A DNA stretch of 64,000 bases from Thalassospiraceae bacterium LMO-SO8 (GCA_031655335.1 CP134226.1:372001-436000); one strand, 5' to 3'. Positions 18,143-27,403 are shown, numbered from the stretch's first letter. The notes: generated by a model from the letters alone, not told the origin. Numbers and translations: made by a program.

Positions 18143-19451
18143 TTTCCACCTCCCCGGTCGGATTGATGCGCCAGGTCTGGATGGCGTTGTTGTGATAGAT
18201 GGAATTGACCCCGCGCACGGCCTGCAAGGCCGCCATTTCGGGTTGCACATAGCCGGTTTCATCGATGGCGCGGCTTTGCAGATAGGCCGGGTTGCCGTCC
18301 CACGACCAGCCGTCGAGGTAGAAGCGGGTCAGGCATTTCGGCAGGACCGGATCTTCCAGGCGCGCCTGATGCCAGTTGCGCCCGCCGTCCACGGTGACGT
18401 CGACGCGGACGATCTTGCCGCGCCCCGACCAGGCGATCCCCTTGATGACCTGCGGGCCTTTCTGCTTGCACGGCAGTTCGGGACAGGGGCTGGTGATCAC
18501 CGACTTGGCGTCCATTTCCCAGGTGAAGCGCCGGGCCCGGCCGTCAGGCATAAGGTCGGTGTACTTCGACGTTTCCTCGCGCGCCATCCAGGCGCCGTCA
18601 CCGACTTCGATGCGGCGCAGCCATTTGACCCACATGTTGCCTTCGAAGCCGGGCACCACCAGACGGATGGGATAACCCTGTTCGGCGCGCAGGCGCTCAC
18701 CATTCATGGAATAGACGACCATGCAGTCATCCAACGCCTTATCCAGCGGCAGGGAGCGGTTCATGCCCGCCGAATCGCCGCCTTCGACCAACAGCCATTT
18801 GGCCTTGGGCTTCACGCCGGCTTCTTCCAGCAGGGTGCGCAGCGGCACGCCCGTGTACTGCACGCAATGAACCATGCCATGGGTGAACTGCACGCCGTTC
18901 AGCTGCGCGCCGCGCCATTCCATGCCGCCGTTGGCGGCGCACTCCAGAAAATAAAACCGGCTTTGCGGCGGGAAGCGCTTGAGGTCCTGATAGGTGAACA
19001 CCAGGGGCCGTTCGACCATGCCGTGAATCATCAGGCGGTAATCGTCGGGAATGACCTCGGCGACGCCGCCGTGGTGGCGCTCGAAACACAGGCCGTTGGG
19101 CGTGACCATGCCGTCGAGGGCATAGAGCGGCGTGAAATTGATGGAGCTTTCCGGGGTCGCCGTCAGCCAGTCCACGTAACGGCGGACGACGGTCTTCTCA
19201 AACTTGGACGGCATGCCGTAGGGCGCGACGTCGACGCCCGGCCCCAGAACCTTCGACCAGTCGGCCACGTTGGGCGGCAGGTTGGCCGGATCGGCCAGGG
19301 CGCGGGCGGGCGTCATCAGGCCCGCGGCGGCGGCCCCGCCGGCGGCCCCAAGCCCGGCCAGCAACGCCTTGCGGCGGCCGGCGTCGGTCGGTTGATCGAC
19401 GGATGGGGTGAGGATGCTTCCCGGCTTTGCCGGTGGTTTGGTCTTGTTCAT
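18126..19451 (-). CDS. soxC: SoxC, molybdopterin sulfane dehydrogenase subunit
   Basis: A 441-residue sulfite-oxidase-fold protein. A Tat signal is evident ([11 protein letters not shown]). The molybdenum-ligand Cys is in [10 protein letters not shown], and the C-terminal immunoglobulin-like dimerisation domain includes [13 protein letters not shown]. It forms SoxCD with the cytochrome encoded downstream. The start at 19451 is ATG with TTGGAG upstream; the TTG at 19466 is an alternative. It has its own candidate operator at 19524-19545, separating it from soxW. Confidence 0.95.
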   Translation of the reverse strand: MNKTKPPAKPGSILTPSVDQPTDAGRRKALLAGLGAAGGAAAAGLMTPARALADPANLPPNVADWSKVLGPGVDVAPYGMPSKFEKTVVRRYVDWLTATPESSINFTPLYALDGMVTPNGLCFERHHGGVAEVIPDDYRLMIHGMVERPLVFTYQDLKRFPPQSRFYFLECAANGGMEWRGAQLNGVQFTHGMVHCVQYTGVPLRTLLEEAGVKPKAKWLLVEGGDSAGMNRSLPLDKALDDCMVVYSMNGERLRAEQGYPIRLVVPGFEGNMWVKWLRRIEVGDGAWMAREETSKYTDLMPDGRARRFTWEMDAKSVITSPCPELPCKQKGPQVIKGIAWSGRGKIVRVDVTVDGGRNWHQARLEDPVLPKCLTRFYLDGWSWDGNPAYLQSRAIDETGYVQPEMAALQAVRGVNSIYHNNAIQTWRINPTGEVENVRLA

Positions 19452-19523
19452 TAATGCGCGCTCCAAGAATTATGGGGCGGCCCCGCCCGGATGGCGGCGT
19501 CACCTGCTCAATGATGGAATTCA

Positions 19524-19545
19524 CATTATATATTTTATGAATATG
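19524..19545 (-). promoter_or_regulatory. Candidate sulfur-regulon operator, copy 1 (soxCD)
   Basis: Read on the minus strand the 22-base element begins CATATTCATAAAAT and ends TAATG. It lies 73 bases before the soxC start and downstream of the soxW stop. It fits the shared CATATTCA left half. Confidence 0.7.
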
Positions 19546-19581
19546 TTGTCCAGGGCGGGGCGCTGAAAAACTTTGGAAAAA

Positions 19582-20241
19582 TCACCAATTTTCCGGCGAT
19601 TTTCCGGCCGATTTCAGGGCATTGATCTTTTCCCGCACGTAGGGCCCGAACTTTCCGTTCAGATAGGCCTGTTCCTGGACGAACTGATACATGGACATGA
19701 AGTGGAACGGCTTCATGTAGCCCGGCATGCGGGCGATCTCGGCCTTCTTGCCCGATACCCCCGCCGGCAGCTTGTCCGCCGTGGGGAAAAAGATGGTGGT
19801 CGGCGTGAAACGCACCCCCCATTTCTCGGCCAGTTTCTTTTCCGACAGTTCCTCGCCGTCGAAATCCGTCACCATGCGCGAGCCGATGATGTTGATCTGC
19901 AAGATGTTGAAGTTGGCGCGCACGAAGTCGGTGATGTCCTGGCGCGCGAAATTGACCTCGTGCATTTCCCGGCAGTAAGGGCAGCCTTCGAGGGAGAAAA
20001 TGACGGCGAACCGCTTGCCCGCCTGGGCCGCTTCCTCCAGGTCTTCCTTCAAAATCATGAAGGAGTTGAGGAACCAGGGCTCGGTCATCAGGCCATCGGC
20101 GCCGATGGTCGCGGCGGCGGCCGGACGCGCGCCGCCAAGGGTCAGGCTGGCCAAAGCCGCGGCGGCAAGCGCGCCCGTGGCCCATCCATTGAAACGTCGC
20201 CGGGGTATCACTGTTCGGATGTCCTCTTGTCTCGATGCCAA
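19582..20241 (-). CDS. soxW: SoxW-like periplasmic thioredoxin
   Basis: A 219-residue exported thioredoxin-fold protein. The N-terminus has twin arginines before a hydrophobic stretch (RRRFNGWATGALAAAALASL), and the active site is CPYC in SLEGCPYCREMHEVNF. The cis-Pro loop is RFTPTTIFF. In other sox clusters SoxW receives electrons from SoxV/CcdA and keeps SoxYZ or related thiols reduced. The gene lies upstream of soxCD and starts only 10 bases from the operator at 20252-20273. Confidence 0.88.
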   Translation of the reverse strand: MASRQEDIRTVIPRRRFNGWATGALAAAALASLTLGGARPAAAATIGADGLMTEPWFLNSFMILKEDLEEAAQAGKRFAVIFSLEGCPYCREMHEVNFARQDITDFVRANFNILQINIIGSRMVTDFDGEELSEKKLAEKWGVRFTPTTIFFPTADKLPAGVSGKKAEIARMPGYMKPFHFMSMYQFVQEQAYLNGKFGPYVREKINALKSAGKSPENW

Positions 20242-20251
20242 GGCGGCACCT

Positions 20252-20273
20252 CACATTCGTTTTGTTGAATGCA
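20252..20273 (-). promoter_or_regulatory. Candidate sulfur-regulon operator, copy 2, divergent
   Basis: This copy contains ATTC (20255-20258), eight bases, then GAAT (20267-20270), an exact ATTC-N8-GAAT inverted repeat, the arrangement described for SqrR. It lies between soxW (start 20241) and the exported unknown (start 20323), where it could control both directions. Confidence 0.75.
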
Positions 20274-20322
20274 TATTGACCGCATGGGCCGCGGTCTGGC
20301 AAGACGCTATAGGAAGGAAACC

Positions 20323-21060
20323 ATGACCGTGATTTCAAGAATAAGTTTTATCGCCGCGGCGTTCTGTCTGTTGCTGGCCGCGCCCAGGCCGGCCCTGGCG
20401 GCGGATGCCGGGGAATTCGATTCCCTGGTCGACGAAGCCCAGGGCGGCTACCGCGCCGCCTTGTTCTATGCCCGCACGGGCAACGCGGCCCTGGCCGGGA
20501 TCGAACTGCGTCAGGCCCAGGCCGTGTGGGACGAGATTATCGCCAAGTTCGGCGAAACCCCACCCGCCGCCTATGCCAAGGACAGCCAATTCGCGGCCGA
20601 CCTGAAGGCCATCGTGGGCCGCATCGCGCGCGGCGCCGACCTGCTGGACGAGGAAAAGAGCAAAGCCGCCCGCCAGGAACTGGCCCCCGTGCGCGACCTG
20701 ATCTACGGGCTCCGCGACCGGGCCGGGCGCAAGGGTTATTCCGAATGCGTCACCGACCTGAACCGGCACATGGCGGTTCTGTTCAAATGGCGCCACGACC
20801 GCCCCGACTTCGCCAAGCCCGGCGTCGGCGACGAAGTCATGAAGGCGGCCCTGAAATACCGCGACATCCTGCGCGCCTGCCGCGCCATGGCGCCGGAGGC
20901 GAAAAGGAAGGCCGACGACTTCAAGCGCATCTACGACGGGGCCGACGCGTCAATCTCGTCCATGCCGGCGGCGGTCGACCGGAAGGATTCGCTCGGCGTG
21001 GTCAACATCCTGCGCGAACTCATGTCCTTCGACCGGATTCTCTATTTCAAGCTGGGATAG
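20323..21060 (+). CDS. Exported helical protein of unknown function, sox-associated
   Basis: A 245-residue protein with a Sec signal peptide (ISFIAAAFCLLLAAPRPALA) and a mature part predicted as almost all helical. Conserved-looking features are two cysteines, in YSECVTDLNRHM and LRACRAMAPEAK, and several Arg/Lys-rich helices. There is no CxxCH, so it is not a typical c-type cytochrome, though a four-helix-bundle shape is possible. It is divergent from soxW across a perfect ATTC-N8-GAAT site and convergent with ccdA, so it probably responds to sulfur compounds. The ATG at 20323 has an AGGAAGG ribosome binding site. Confidence 0.8.
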   Translation: MTVISRISFIAAAFCLLLAAPRPALAADAGEFDSLVDEAQGGYRAALFYARTGNAALAGIELRQAQAVWDEIIAKFGETPPAAYAKDSQFAADLKAIVGRIARGADLLDEEKSKAARQELAPVRDLIYGLRDRAGRKGYSECVTDLNRHMAVLFKWRHDRPDFAKPGVGDEVMKAALKYRDILRACRAMAPEAKRKADDFKRIYDGADASISSMPAAVDRKDSLGVVNILRELMSFDRILYFKLG

Positions 21061-21066
21061 ACGAGG

Positions 21067-21804
21067 TCAGCCGACCTTGCCCAGGCTGGGGAAGGTATTC
21101 AGCAGCCAGTTGGCGATCTCCGATACGCTGCCCGTCAGGAACAGCACGCCGGTCACGACCAGGAACAGGCCCATGGCCTTTTCCACCAGCCCCATGTGGC
21201 GGCGGAACCGTTTCATGAAACCCAGGAACGGGCCGACCGCGAAGGCGGCGGCCAGGAACGGCAGGCCGATCCCCGCCGAGTAGACCCCGAGCAACCCCGC
21301 CCCCGACCACGGCCCGTCGCCCGAGGCCGCCATCATCAGGATGGCCGCCAGGACGGGCCCGACGCAGGGCGTCCAGCCGAAGGCAAAGGCAAGGCCGACC
21401 AGATAGGCGCCGAGCACGCCCATGGGTTTCTTCGGCCCCTCGAACCGTGCGTCGCGTTGCAGGAAGCCGATGCGGAACACGCCCAGGAACTGCAAGCCCA
21501 GCAGAATGATGATGGCGCCCGCGACCTTGGAAAACACCGCGTGGTATTCGGCGATCAGCTGACCGACGGCCGAGGCCGTGGCCCCCATGCCGACGAACAC
21601 CGTGGAAAACCCGAGCACGAAGGCCAGCGCCGTCCAGCGCACGCGGGCCAGGGCCGCGCGGTCCGCACCCGTCCCCTGCGCCTCCAGGGCCTGGAACGTC
21701 GTGCCGGCCAGGAAGCACAGATAAGGCGGCACCAGCGGCAACACGCAAGGCGACAGGAAGCTCAGCAATCCCGCCAGGAAGGCGCCACCGTAGGAAACGT
21801 CCAT
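21067..21804 (-). CDS. soxV: CcdA/SoxV-type thiol electron transporter
   Basis: A 245-residue membrane protein with six or so helices. The two redox cysteines characteristic of CcdA lie in LSPCVLPLVPPYL near the N-terminus and GWTPCVGPVLA in the middle. It moves reducing equivalents from cytoplasmic thioredoxin to periplasmic acceptors; beside sox genes the expected partner is SoxW. It lies downstream of soxB with a short gap and is likely co-transcribed with it. A general CcdA role in cytochrome c maturation cannot be excluded from sequence alone. Confidence 0.9.
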   Translation of the reverse strand: MDVSYGGAFLAGLLSFLSPCVLPLVPPYLCFLAGTTFQALEAQGTGADRAALARVRWTALAFVLGFSTVFVGMGATASAVGQLIAEYHAVFSKVAGAIIILLGLQFLGVFRIGFLQRDARFEGPKKPMGVLGAYLVGLAFAFGWTPCVGPVLAAILMMAASGDGPWSGAGLLGVYSAGIGLPFLAAAFAVGPFLGFMKRFRRHMGLVEKAMGLFLVVTGVLFLTGSVSEIANWLLNTFPSLGKVG

Positions 21805-21845
21805 GGCCGTTCTTCAGTCCTTGCTGCTTGTCCGCCGTCCGGTGA

Positions 21846-23546
21846 TCAGGCGCCGACGACCTTGACCGTCTGGTTGTCGGGCACCTTGATGACCTTCTGG
21901 TGCTGGATATAGTTCGCGACCAGATCGTAGGCGGGCGGGCCTTCCGTGCCTTCGTTGACCGAGGCCCAGCCGGCGACCACGTATTTCTTCGCCGGGTCGA
22001 TGGCCGCGCCGGTCTTCAGCGAGGTCATGTTGGAAATGCGCGAGCCGATCTTCTTGTTGATGTCGATGGTGTAGGACATGCCCCCCACCCGCACCATGTC
22101 GCCGCCCTGCTGATAATAGGGATCGGCGTTGAACAGGTTGTCGGCCACGTCTTCCAGGATCGTCTTCAGGAACTCGCCGGTCATTTCCGTGCGGTAGACG
22201 TTGGGATAGGTGATGGACGTATGGTGGTGCACGTCGTCGACCGTGATCGCCTGCCCCGGCAGCAGCGAGGCGCCCCAGCGGAAGCCGGGCGACAAGGCGA
22301 TTTCCGCATCCCGTTCGGCCAACAGCGCCTGACAGATGACGTCGTCGAAGGTGCCGTTGAAATTGCCGCGGCGGTACAGCAGGTCTTCCGTATGGCCCAG
22401 TTCGCGGCTGATCTCCACCATGTGGGGTTCGCGGATCTTCTGCACCAGGGCGGCCATGTCCTTGTCGGGTTCGATGACGTCGGAGAACACGGGGATCAGG
22501 CGGAAATTGTAGGCCGTCACCTTCTTGCCCTCGACCTTGAGGTCCAGGCGCGACAGGAACTTGCCGTGGCTGCCCGAGGCGATCAGCAGGGTGTTGCCGA
22601 CCTTGACCGGGGCCGGCAGGGCGTCGTGGGTATGGCCGGTCAGGATCACGTCGATGCCGGGCACGCGGGATGCCAGCTTGCGGTCGACGTCGAAGCCGTT
22701 GTGCGACAGCAGGACGATCAGGTCCGCGCCCGCCGCCTGGGCGTCGGCGACCCGCTTTTTCATGTTGTCCTCGTTGATGCCGAAGGACCAGTTGGGCATC
22801 AGGTAGCGCGGGTTGGCGATCGGCGTATAGGGGAAGGCCTGGCCGATAACGGCGATCTTCACCCCGCCCTTTTCGAAATACTTGATCGCCTCGAACACGT
22901 CTTCCTGCCATTCCGTGTCGCGCACGTTGGATGCCAGGAACGGGAAATTCAGACTGTCTTGCAGTTCCTTCACCCGGTCGACGCCGTAGGTGAATTCCCA
23001 GTGGGCCGTCATCGCGTCGATGCCCAGCGCGTTCTGCACGTCGACCATGTCGGCGCCGCCGGTCTTCAGCGAGGTATAGGAGCCCTGCCAGGTATCGCCG
23101 CCGTCCAGCAGCAGGGTGTTGTCCGGGCGTTCAGCGCGGATCGCCTTGACCAGGGTCGCCATGCGGTCGACGCCACCGACCTTGCCGTAAGACTTGGCCA
23201 TCGACGTGAAATCCTGATCCGTCAAGGCGTAGGCTTCGGGCGTGCCGGGGCCGATGCCGTACTTATGCAGGAAATCCTTGCCCGTGATGTGCGGCGGCAG
23301 GCCACGGACCTCGCCGACGCCCAGATTGACGGTCGGTTCGCGGAAATAGATGGGGACAAGCTGCGCGTGCATGTCGGTGAAGTGCAGCAGGGTGACCTGC
23401 CCCAGGCTGTCGAACTGCAACAGGTCCTGCTGCATGACCTTTTGTTTGGCCATGGCCGACCGGAAGTTCAGCGCCGTCGCGGGCAGGGCCGCCGTCGCGG
23501 CGGCCAGATGAAAGAATTCACGCCGACTTAACACGTTCGTCTCCAC
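21846..23546 (-). CDS. soxB: SoxB, thiosulfohydrolase
   Basis: A 566-residue dimanganese enzyme of the 5'-nucleotidase fold that hydrolyses the terminal sulfonate from SoxY-bound cysteine S-thiosulfonate. A Tat signal (SRREFFHLAAATAALP) starts it. Metal-site motifs LLHFTDMHAQLVP, DGGDTWQG, LLSHNGFD and GHTHDALP are all present, and NWSFGINEDN and YLPGQAITVDDVH-like C-terminal parts match the family. Length is normal. It is separated from soxA by a strong intrinsic terminator, so it may be transcribed less than soxXYZA. Confidence 0.97.
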   Translation of the reverse strand: METNVLSRREFFHLAAATAALPATALNFRSAMAKQKVMQQDLLQFDSLGQVTLLHFTDMHAQLVPIYFREPTVNLGVGEVRGLPPHITGKDFLHKYGIGPGTPEAYALTDQDFTSMAKSYGKVGGVDRMATLVKAIRAERPDNTLLLDGGDTWQGSYTSLKTGGADMVDVQNALGIDAMTAHWEFTYGVDRVKELQDSLNFPFLASNVRDTEWQEDVFEAIKYFEKGGVKIAVIGQAFPYTPIANPRYLMPNWSFGINEDNMKKRVADAQAAGADLIVLLSHNGFDVDRKLASRVPGIDVILTGHTHDALPAPVKVGNTLLIASGSHGKFLSRLDLKVEGKKVTAYNFRLIPVFSDVIEPDKDMAALVQKIREPHMVEISRELGHTEDLLYRRGNFNGTFDDVICQALLAERDAEIALSPGFRWGASLLPGQAITVDDVHHHTSITYPNVYRTEMTGEFLKTILEDVADNLFNADPYYQQGGDMVRVGGMSYTIDINKKIGSRISNMTSLKTGAAIDPAKKYVVAGWASVNEGTEGPPAYDLVANYIQHQKVIKVPDNQTVKVVGA

Positions 23547-23586
23547 TTACTGCTGTTCAGATGGGGGGTCGAAAAATCGATTAAAG

Positions 23587-23632
23587 AAAAAAAACGTCCG
23601 GAGGATCGGGGGATACCGTTCCTCCGGACGTT
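23587..23632 (-). terminator. Intrinsic terminator between soxA and soxB
   Basis: Read on the minus strand, AACGTCCGGAGGA pairs perfectly with TCCTCCGGACGTT (13 base pairs, loop of 14), followed by eight T and then CTTT. It is a convincing terminator, located 41 bases upstream of soxB within an otherwise co-directional sox array. Confidence 0.9.
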
Positions 23633-23646
23633 GAACTTGCGTGATA

Positions 23647-24459
23647 TCAGTTACGCACGGCGGGCGTTTCAACCGGCAAACCCCGGCCCCGCCACATGAC
23701 GTAAAGTTCGAGCGCCAGATACTCGTCACTGCCGTAACCGTAGGCCGACGAGCGCACCTGCTTGTTGCAGCCGCGGAAACGGCGGTGAAGGGAGCCGACG
23801 CCGTTCCATTTCAGGCGATACACGGGGAAACCGTTGCCCTGCCCTTCGCTGAGGACGTTGGCACGCAGATGCGCGCCCGGGAAGTCCTCGTGGCAATGCT
23901 TGCAGGCCATGTCGAGTTGGCCGCGGCGCTCGTTATAGAATGCCTTGCCCTTCTCGAAGTAGGGGGCGGCCTCGCCGTCGACCTTGACGTTGATCGGCAT
24001 GCCCAGGGACTGATGGCGCACGAACACGGTCATGCCCAGGAGTTCCTTGGATTCGTACTTCCACTCCTTGGCCTTCATGTTGTCCGTGCGGCAGCGGTTG
24101 ATGCGCTGCTCCAGGTTTTCCAGGTTTTTCTTCTCGGCCACGTACTTCGGATAGCTGACGGCGACACCCTTCATGCTTTCCGGGCCCTTGTGGCAGGACG
24201 CGCAGGACTTGCCCGCCTCGCCGTCCACCTTGTTCCACAGCTCCTCGCCGATTTCGGCCCAGAGCATCCCGGGGTTCTGGAAGTTGTCGTCCTGCATGGC
24301 GCGCGTTTCCGGCGCCGCGTAGGTGTAACCGGACCGCCGGTCCTCGACCTGATAGGCCCCCCAGTTCTTTTTCTCGTCGGCAACGGCATTCGCCGCCACG
24401 CCGGCGGTCAGGGCAAGAGCCAGACCGAAGAGCGCGTATTTGCTTAGATTGATTCCCAT
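23647..24459 (-). CDS. soxA: SoxA, diheme cytochrome c
   Basis: A 270-residue periplasmic cytochrome with a signal peptide (YALFGLALALTAGVAANAVA). Two heme motifs are present, CASCH and CKHCH, making it the diheme SoxA type. The active-site heme-ligand cysteine, carried as a persulfide in SoxAX, is in RGCNKQVRS near the C-terminus. With SoxX it conjugates thiosulfate to SoxY. It follows soxZ in the minus-strand operon. Confidence 0.96.
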   Translation of the reverse strand: MGINLSKYALFGLALALTAGVAANAVADEKKNWGAYQVEDRRSGYTYAAPETRAMQDDNFQNPGMLWAEIGEELWNKVDGEAGKSCASCHKGPESMKGVAVSYPKYVAEKKNLENLEQRINRCRTDNMKAKEWKYESKELLGMTVFVRHQSLGMPINVKVDGEAAPYFEKGKAFYNERRGQLDMACKHCHEDFPGAHLRANVLSEGQGNGFPVYRLKWNGVGSLHRRFRGCNKQVRSSAYGYGSDEYLALELYVMWRGRGLPVETPAVRN

Positions 24460-24507
24460 TACTCGGATCCCTTTCTCCGCGCTCCTGACATTGTTGTTAT
24501 TGATGCG

Positions 24508-24834
24508 TCAGGAGACCGTGATCTTTGCCTTCTTCGTGTATTCGGCGCCGCCGTCTTCAATCCATTTGAATTCGAACTCGCCGCTTTCCTCGGCGCGGAA
24601 ATGGAACGCCAGGTAGGGGTTGGCCGAAACCGCCGGATGCCAGTCCGAGGCGAACACCGTCGCGCCGTTGAACTTGCATTCGAAGCGGTTGATGATCTTA
24701 CGTGGAATCTTGTTGCCGTCCTTGCCCTTGCGCTGGCCGGTTTCCATCTTGTGCTCGATCAGAGACTTGATCTCCACGATCTCGCCCTTTTTGGCCGATT
24801 TCGGGATTCGCACGCGCGGTTTAACGTCTGACAT
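24508..24834 (-). CDS. soxZ: SoxZ, sulfur-carrier complex subunit
   Basis: A 108-residue immunoglobulin-fold protein starting VKPRVRIPKSAKKGEIVEIK and ending AKITVS, with no signal peptide of its own. It binds SoxY in the cytoplasm and is carried out through the Tat route as SoxYZ. Its adjacency to soxY upstream supports the call. Confidence 0.96.
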   Translation of the reverse strand: MSDVKPRVRIPKSAKKGEIVEIKSLIEHKMETGQRKGKDGNKIPRKIINRFECKFNGATVFASDWHPAVSANPYLAFHFRAEESGEFEFKWIEDGGAEYTKKAKITVS

Positions 24835-24855
24835 TTTCTTTCTCCGATGCTCTGA

Positions 24856-25326
24856 TCAGCCGCCGCAGCCGCCGATGGTGACCTTGACCTGCTGCTTGGC
24901 CATATAGACCTTGCCGTTGCTCATTTCCGCGACGACGACCACGTTCTGCGTGCCCGCCATGCGCATGCGGGTCGACGCCCGCGCCAGACCGGACTGCGGC
25001 GTGAAGTGGAAACTGGCGACTTCCGGAGACGGGTTGCCTTCGGCGAACAGGTGGACGGTCTTCACGTGGTCGTCCTTGGACATCGGGCTTTCGACCTCGA
25101 AGGCGACGGGAACGGTGTTGCCGTTCTCGGCGATCTGCGGCAGGTCGAGCTTGATCTTGCCTTCTTCGGGCGTGCCCTTGACCAGTTTCTTGATGGCGGC
25201 GTCGACGGCCGCGGCATCGGCGTGCGCGCCCGGCGCCAGAAGTCCCGCGGCCACCAGGGTCAGCGCAAAGGCGGACACGCCCTTGAGAGCCTGACGCCGC
25301 GAGAGGGTGAGATGCGTTTCAGTCAT
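24856..25326 (-). CDS. soxY: SoxY, thiosulfate/sulfur carrier
   Basis: A 156-residue protein with a Tat signal (SRRQALKGVSAFALTLVAAG). The C-terminal swinging arm ends GGCGG, the classical SoxY signature, with the carrier cysteine second from the terminal glycines. Intermediates of thiosulfate oxidation stay covalently bound to that Cys while visiting SoxXA, SoxB and SoxCD. It lies between soxX and soxZ. Confidence 0.98.
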   Translation of the reverse strand: MTETHLTLSRRQALKGVSAFALTLVAAGLLAPGAHADAAAVDAAIKKLVKGTPEEGKIKLDLPQIAENGNTVPVAFEVESPMSKDDHVKTVHLFAEGNPSPEVASFHFTPQSGLARASTRMRMAGTQNVVVVAEMSNGKVYMAKQQVKVTIGGCGG

Positions 25327-25384
25327 TTTTCTTCAGTCCTTGTTACAGAAAACCTAGATATCGGCGCCGCCCGCCATTGGCGGC

Positions 25385-25858
25385 CTATTCCTTCAAGGTC
25401 GCCAGATAGGCCAGCAAATCTTCGACCTGCTGTGCGTCCAGAATCGGCTTGCCGACAAATCCCTTGAGCACCCGGTGAAGCCCTTCCGATTTGTAGAAGG
25501 ACGGCATGATGGTGTCCGGGTTCAAGGCCTTAGGATCGACCACGCGCAGGCGCAGTTCAGCCACGGAATAGCGTGAGGCGACGCCGTCAAGCGGCGGGCC
25601 GACTTCGCCGTGGAACGACTGTTCCTTCATGGCTTCGAGCTTGTGACAGGCCAGACAGTTGCCGAGCTTGCGGTTGGCGAAGACCCCCTTGCCCTTGGCC
25701 GCGTCGCCGGGCTGCTTGGTCAGCGGTTCCTTCATTTCGGTCATGGCCGCGACTTCGACCGTGCCCGCGGATACCGGCTGGGCACAGACCGCCGCCAGCG
25801 CCAAAACCGCGCAACCGGCCACCGCCGCCACGAATGGTGTCGTATATTTCTTGGACAT
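25385..25858 (-). CDS. soxX: SoxX, monoheme cytochrome c
   Basis: A 157-residue protein with signal peptide (VAAVAGCAVLALAAVCAQPVSA) and one heme motif CLACH in KLGNCLACHKLEAM. The axial Met is probably in DTIMPSFYKS. SoxX accepts electrons from SoxA and passes them on to small cytochromes. It is the first gene of soxXYZA; the operator at 25962-25983 is 104 bases upstream of the start at 25858. The longer frame from 25960 overlaps the promoter. Confidence 0.95.
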   Translation of the reverse strand: MSKKYTTPFVAAVAGCAVLALAAVCAQPVSAGTVEVAAMTEMKEPLTKQPGDAAKGKGVFANRKLGNCLACHKLEAMKEQSFHGEVGPPLDGVASRYSVAELRLRVVDPKALNPDTIMPSFYKSEGLHRVLKGFVGKPILDAQQVEDLLAYLATLKE

Positions 25859-25961
25859 ACCTGTTCCCCAACGTTGTCGCCGGTTCAGGGGGCGGCGCTC
25901 TACCGCCCCGATCACGGCTGTTAGCTTTCTACGGGCGTTTCCGCCTTCTTCATGCGGCAAT

Positions 25962-25983
25962 CATATTCATAAAAAAATATATG
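25962..25983 (+). promoter_or_regulatory. Candidate sulfur-regulon operator, copy 3 (soxXYZA)
   Basis: Begins CATATTCATAAAAA and ends ATATG; CATAT and ATATG form an inverted repeat around twelve bases. It lies in the short intergenic region upstream of soxX. Confidence 0.72.
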
Positions 25984-26112
25984 TATCAAGTTTGAATGCC
26001 GCAGAACAGCCATAAAACCTGGAAATCGGACGGGGGTCACGCCCTCTTTCACAAAGCCATGCCATCTGGGCCGGCCTCCCCGGAATTCCTTGAAATTCCG
26101 GGTGCGAGCCTC

Positions 26113-27393
26113 TCAGCCCCAGATGTCGTTGCTGATCGACCGATACCAACCGTCCGCATAAAGCGCTTCCTGCTTGCGGCCGAAATCGGGGACATCCATG
26201 GGACTCAGCCCGCCCGAGCCGTCAACCTTGACGATCTTGCCGTCCTTGTAGCCGTAGACCATGGCGACGGAAATGCCGTAGTCCGGCGCGACCAGGCTGT
26301 AACAGGTGTTGACGAACTTGGGCGTTCCCGGCCCCCCTCCGCCGACGATCGCGGCGATCGCGGCGGCACAGACCTTGCCTTGGGTCGATGCCGCGAATCC
26401 CGATTTGGGCATGGGGGCGGCGATACTGGCATCGCCGATCACGTGAACGCCGGGAACCAACGCGGATTCGAAGGTCCGGTGATCGACCGGGCACCACCCG
26501 GTGACGTCGGTCAGCCCCGAATCCTTGGCGATCCGGGCCGCATGCTGCGGCGGGATGAAATTGATGACGTCGCCCTTGTACTCACCGAAGTCCGTGTGCA
26601 GCGTCATGTTCGCCGCATCGATCCGCGCCACCACGCCGTCGTTGTCGAGGTTGTGATAGTCGATCATCCCCGGGTAGAGCTTTTCCCAGCCCTGCTTGAA
26701 CAGGCCCTGCTTGGAGAATTTTTGCTTGGGGTCGAGGACGACGATCTTCGACTTCGGTTTGTGTTGCTTGAAATAATGGGCGACCAGACTGATGCGCTCC
26801 CCCGGCCCCGGCGGACAACGGAACGGATCGACCGGCGGCGAGATGATGAACGTGCCGCCGTCCGGCATGGCCTCCAACTGGCGGCGCAGCAGCAGGGTCT
26901 GTGGTCCCGCTTTCCACGCATGCGGCAGTTTTTCCGCCAGATCCGGACTGAGCCCCTCGATCGCATCCCAACGAAAGTCGATGCCCGGCGACACGACGCA
27001 GCGGTCGAAGTCCAGTTCTCCGCCACTGGCAAGCACCACCTTCTTCCTGGCGCCGTCAACGACCTTGGCCTTGTCGTGGACGACCGTCACGCCGCGCCGC
27101 CGCATGGCGTCGAAATTGCGGGTGATGTCGTCCATGTCGCGAAACCCGCCGATCACCGTGTTGGAAAACGGACAGGTCACGAAATGCGACGCCGGTTCGA
27201 CCAGCGTGACCTCGATGCCCGGATCGAATCGATTCAGGTATTTGGCGGCGGTCGCGCCGCCGAAGCCGCCACCGACGACGACGACCTTGGCGCGCGCGCG
27301 GGCGAACACGGCCGGTGCGGCCAGGCTTGCGGCGGCGCCCGCGCCGGCGGCGCCGAGGATGCGGGTGAACGTGCGTCGCGTAATTCGCGTCAT
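26113..27393 (-). CDS. fccB: Flavocytochrome c sulfide dehydrogenase flavoprotein subunit (SoxF/FccB), copy 1
   Basis: A 426-residue FAD protein. A Tat signal with TRRTFTRILGAAG precedes the Rossmann motif VVVVGGGFGGATAAK. FVTCPFSNTVIGG holds the Cys expected to bind FAD covalently, and the redox disulfide cysteines lie in PFRCPPGPGE and FVNTCYSLVAPD. It oxidises sulfide to zero-valent sulfur and passes electrons to the cytochrome subunit. The monoheme cytochrome gene ends just 10 bases upstream, so the two form a unit. Confidence 0.93.
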   Translation of the reverse strand: MTRITRRTFTRILGAAGAGAAASLAAPAVFARARAKVVVVGGGFGGATAAKYLNRFDPGIEVTLVEPASHFVTCPFSNTVIGGFRDMDDITRNFDAMRRRGVTVVHDKAKVVDGARKKVVLASGGELDFDRCVVSPGIDFRWDAIEGLSPDLAEKLPHAWKAGPQTLLLRRQLEAMPDGGTFIISPPVDPFRCPPGPGERISLVAHYFKQHKPKSKIVVLDPKQKFSKQGLFKQGWEKLYPGMIDYHNLDNDGVVARIDAANMTLHTDFGEYKGDVINFIPPQHAARIAKDSGLTDVTGWCPVDHRTFESALVPGVHVIGDASIAAPMPKSGFAASTQGKVCAAAIAAIVGGGGPGTPKFVNTCYSLVAPDYGISVAMVYGYKDGKIVKVDGSGGLSPMDVPDFGRKQEALYADGWYRSISNDIWG

Positions 27394-27403
27394 GGCGCCC
27401 TCC

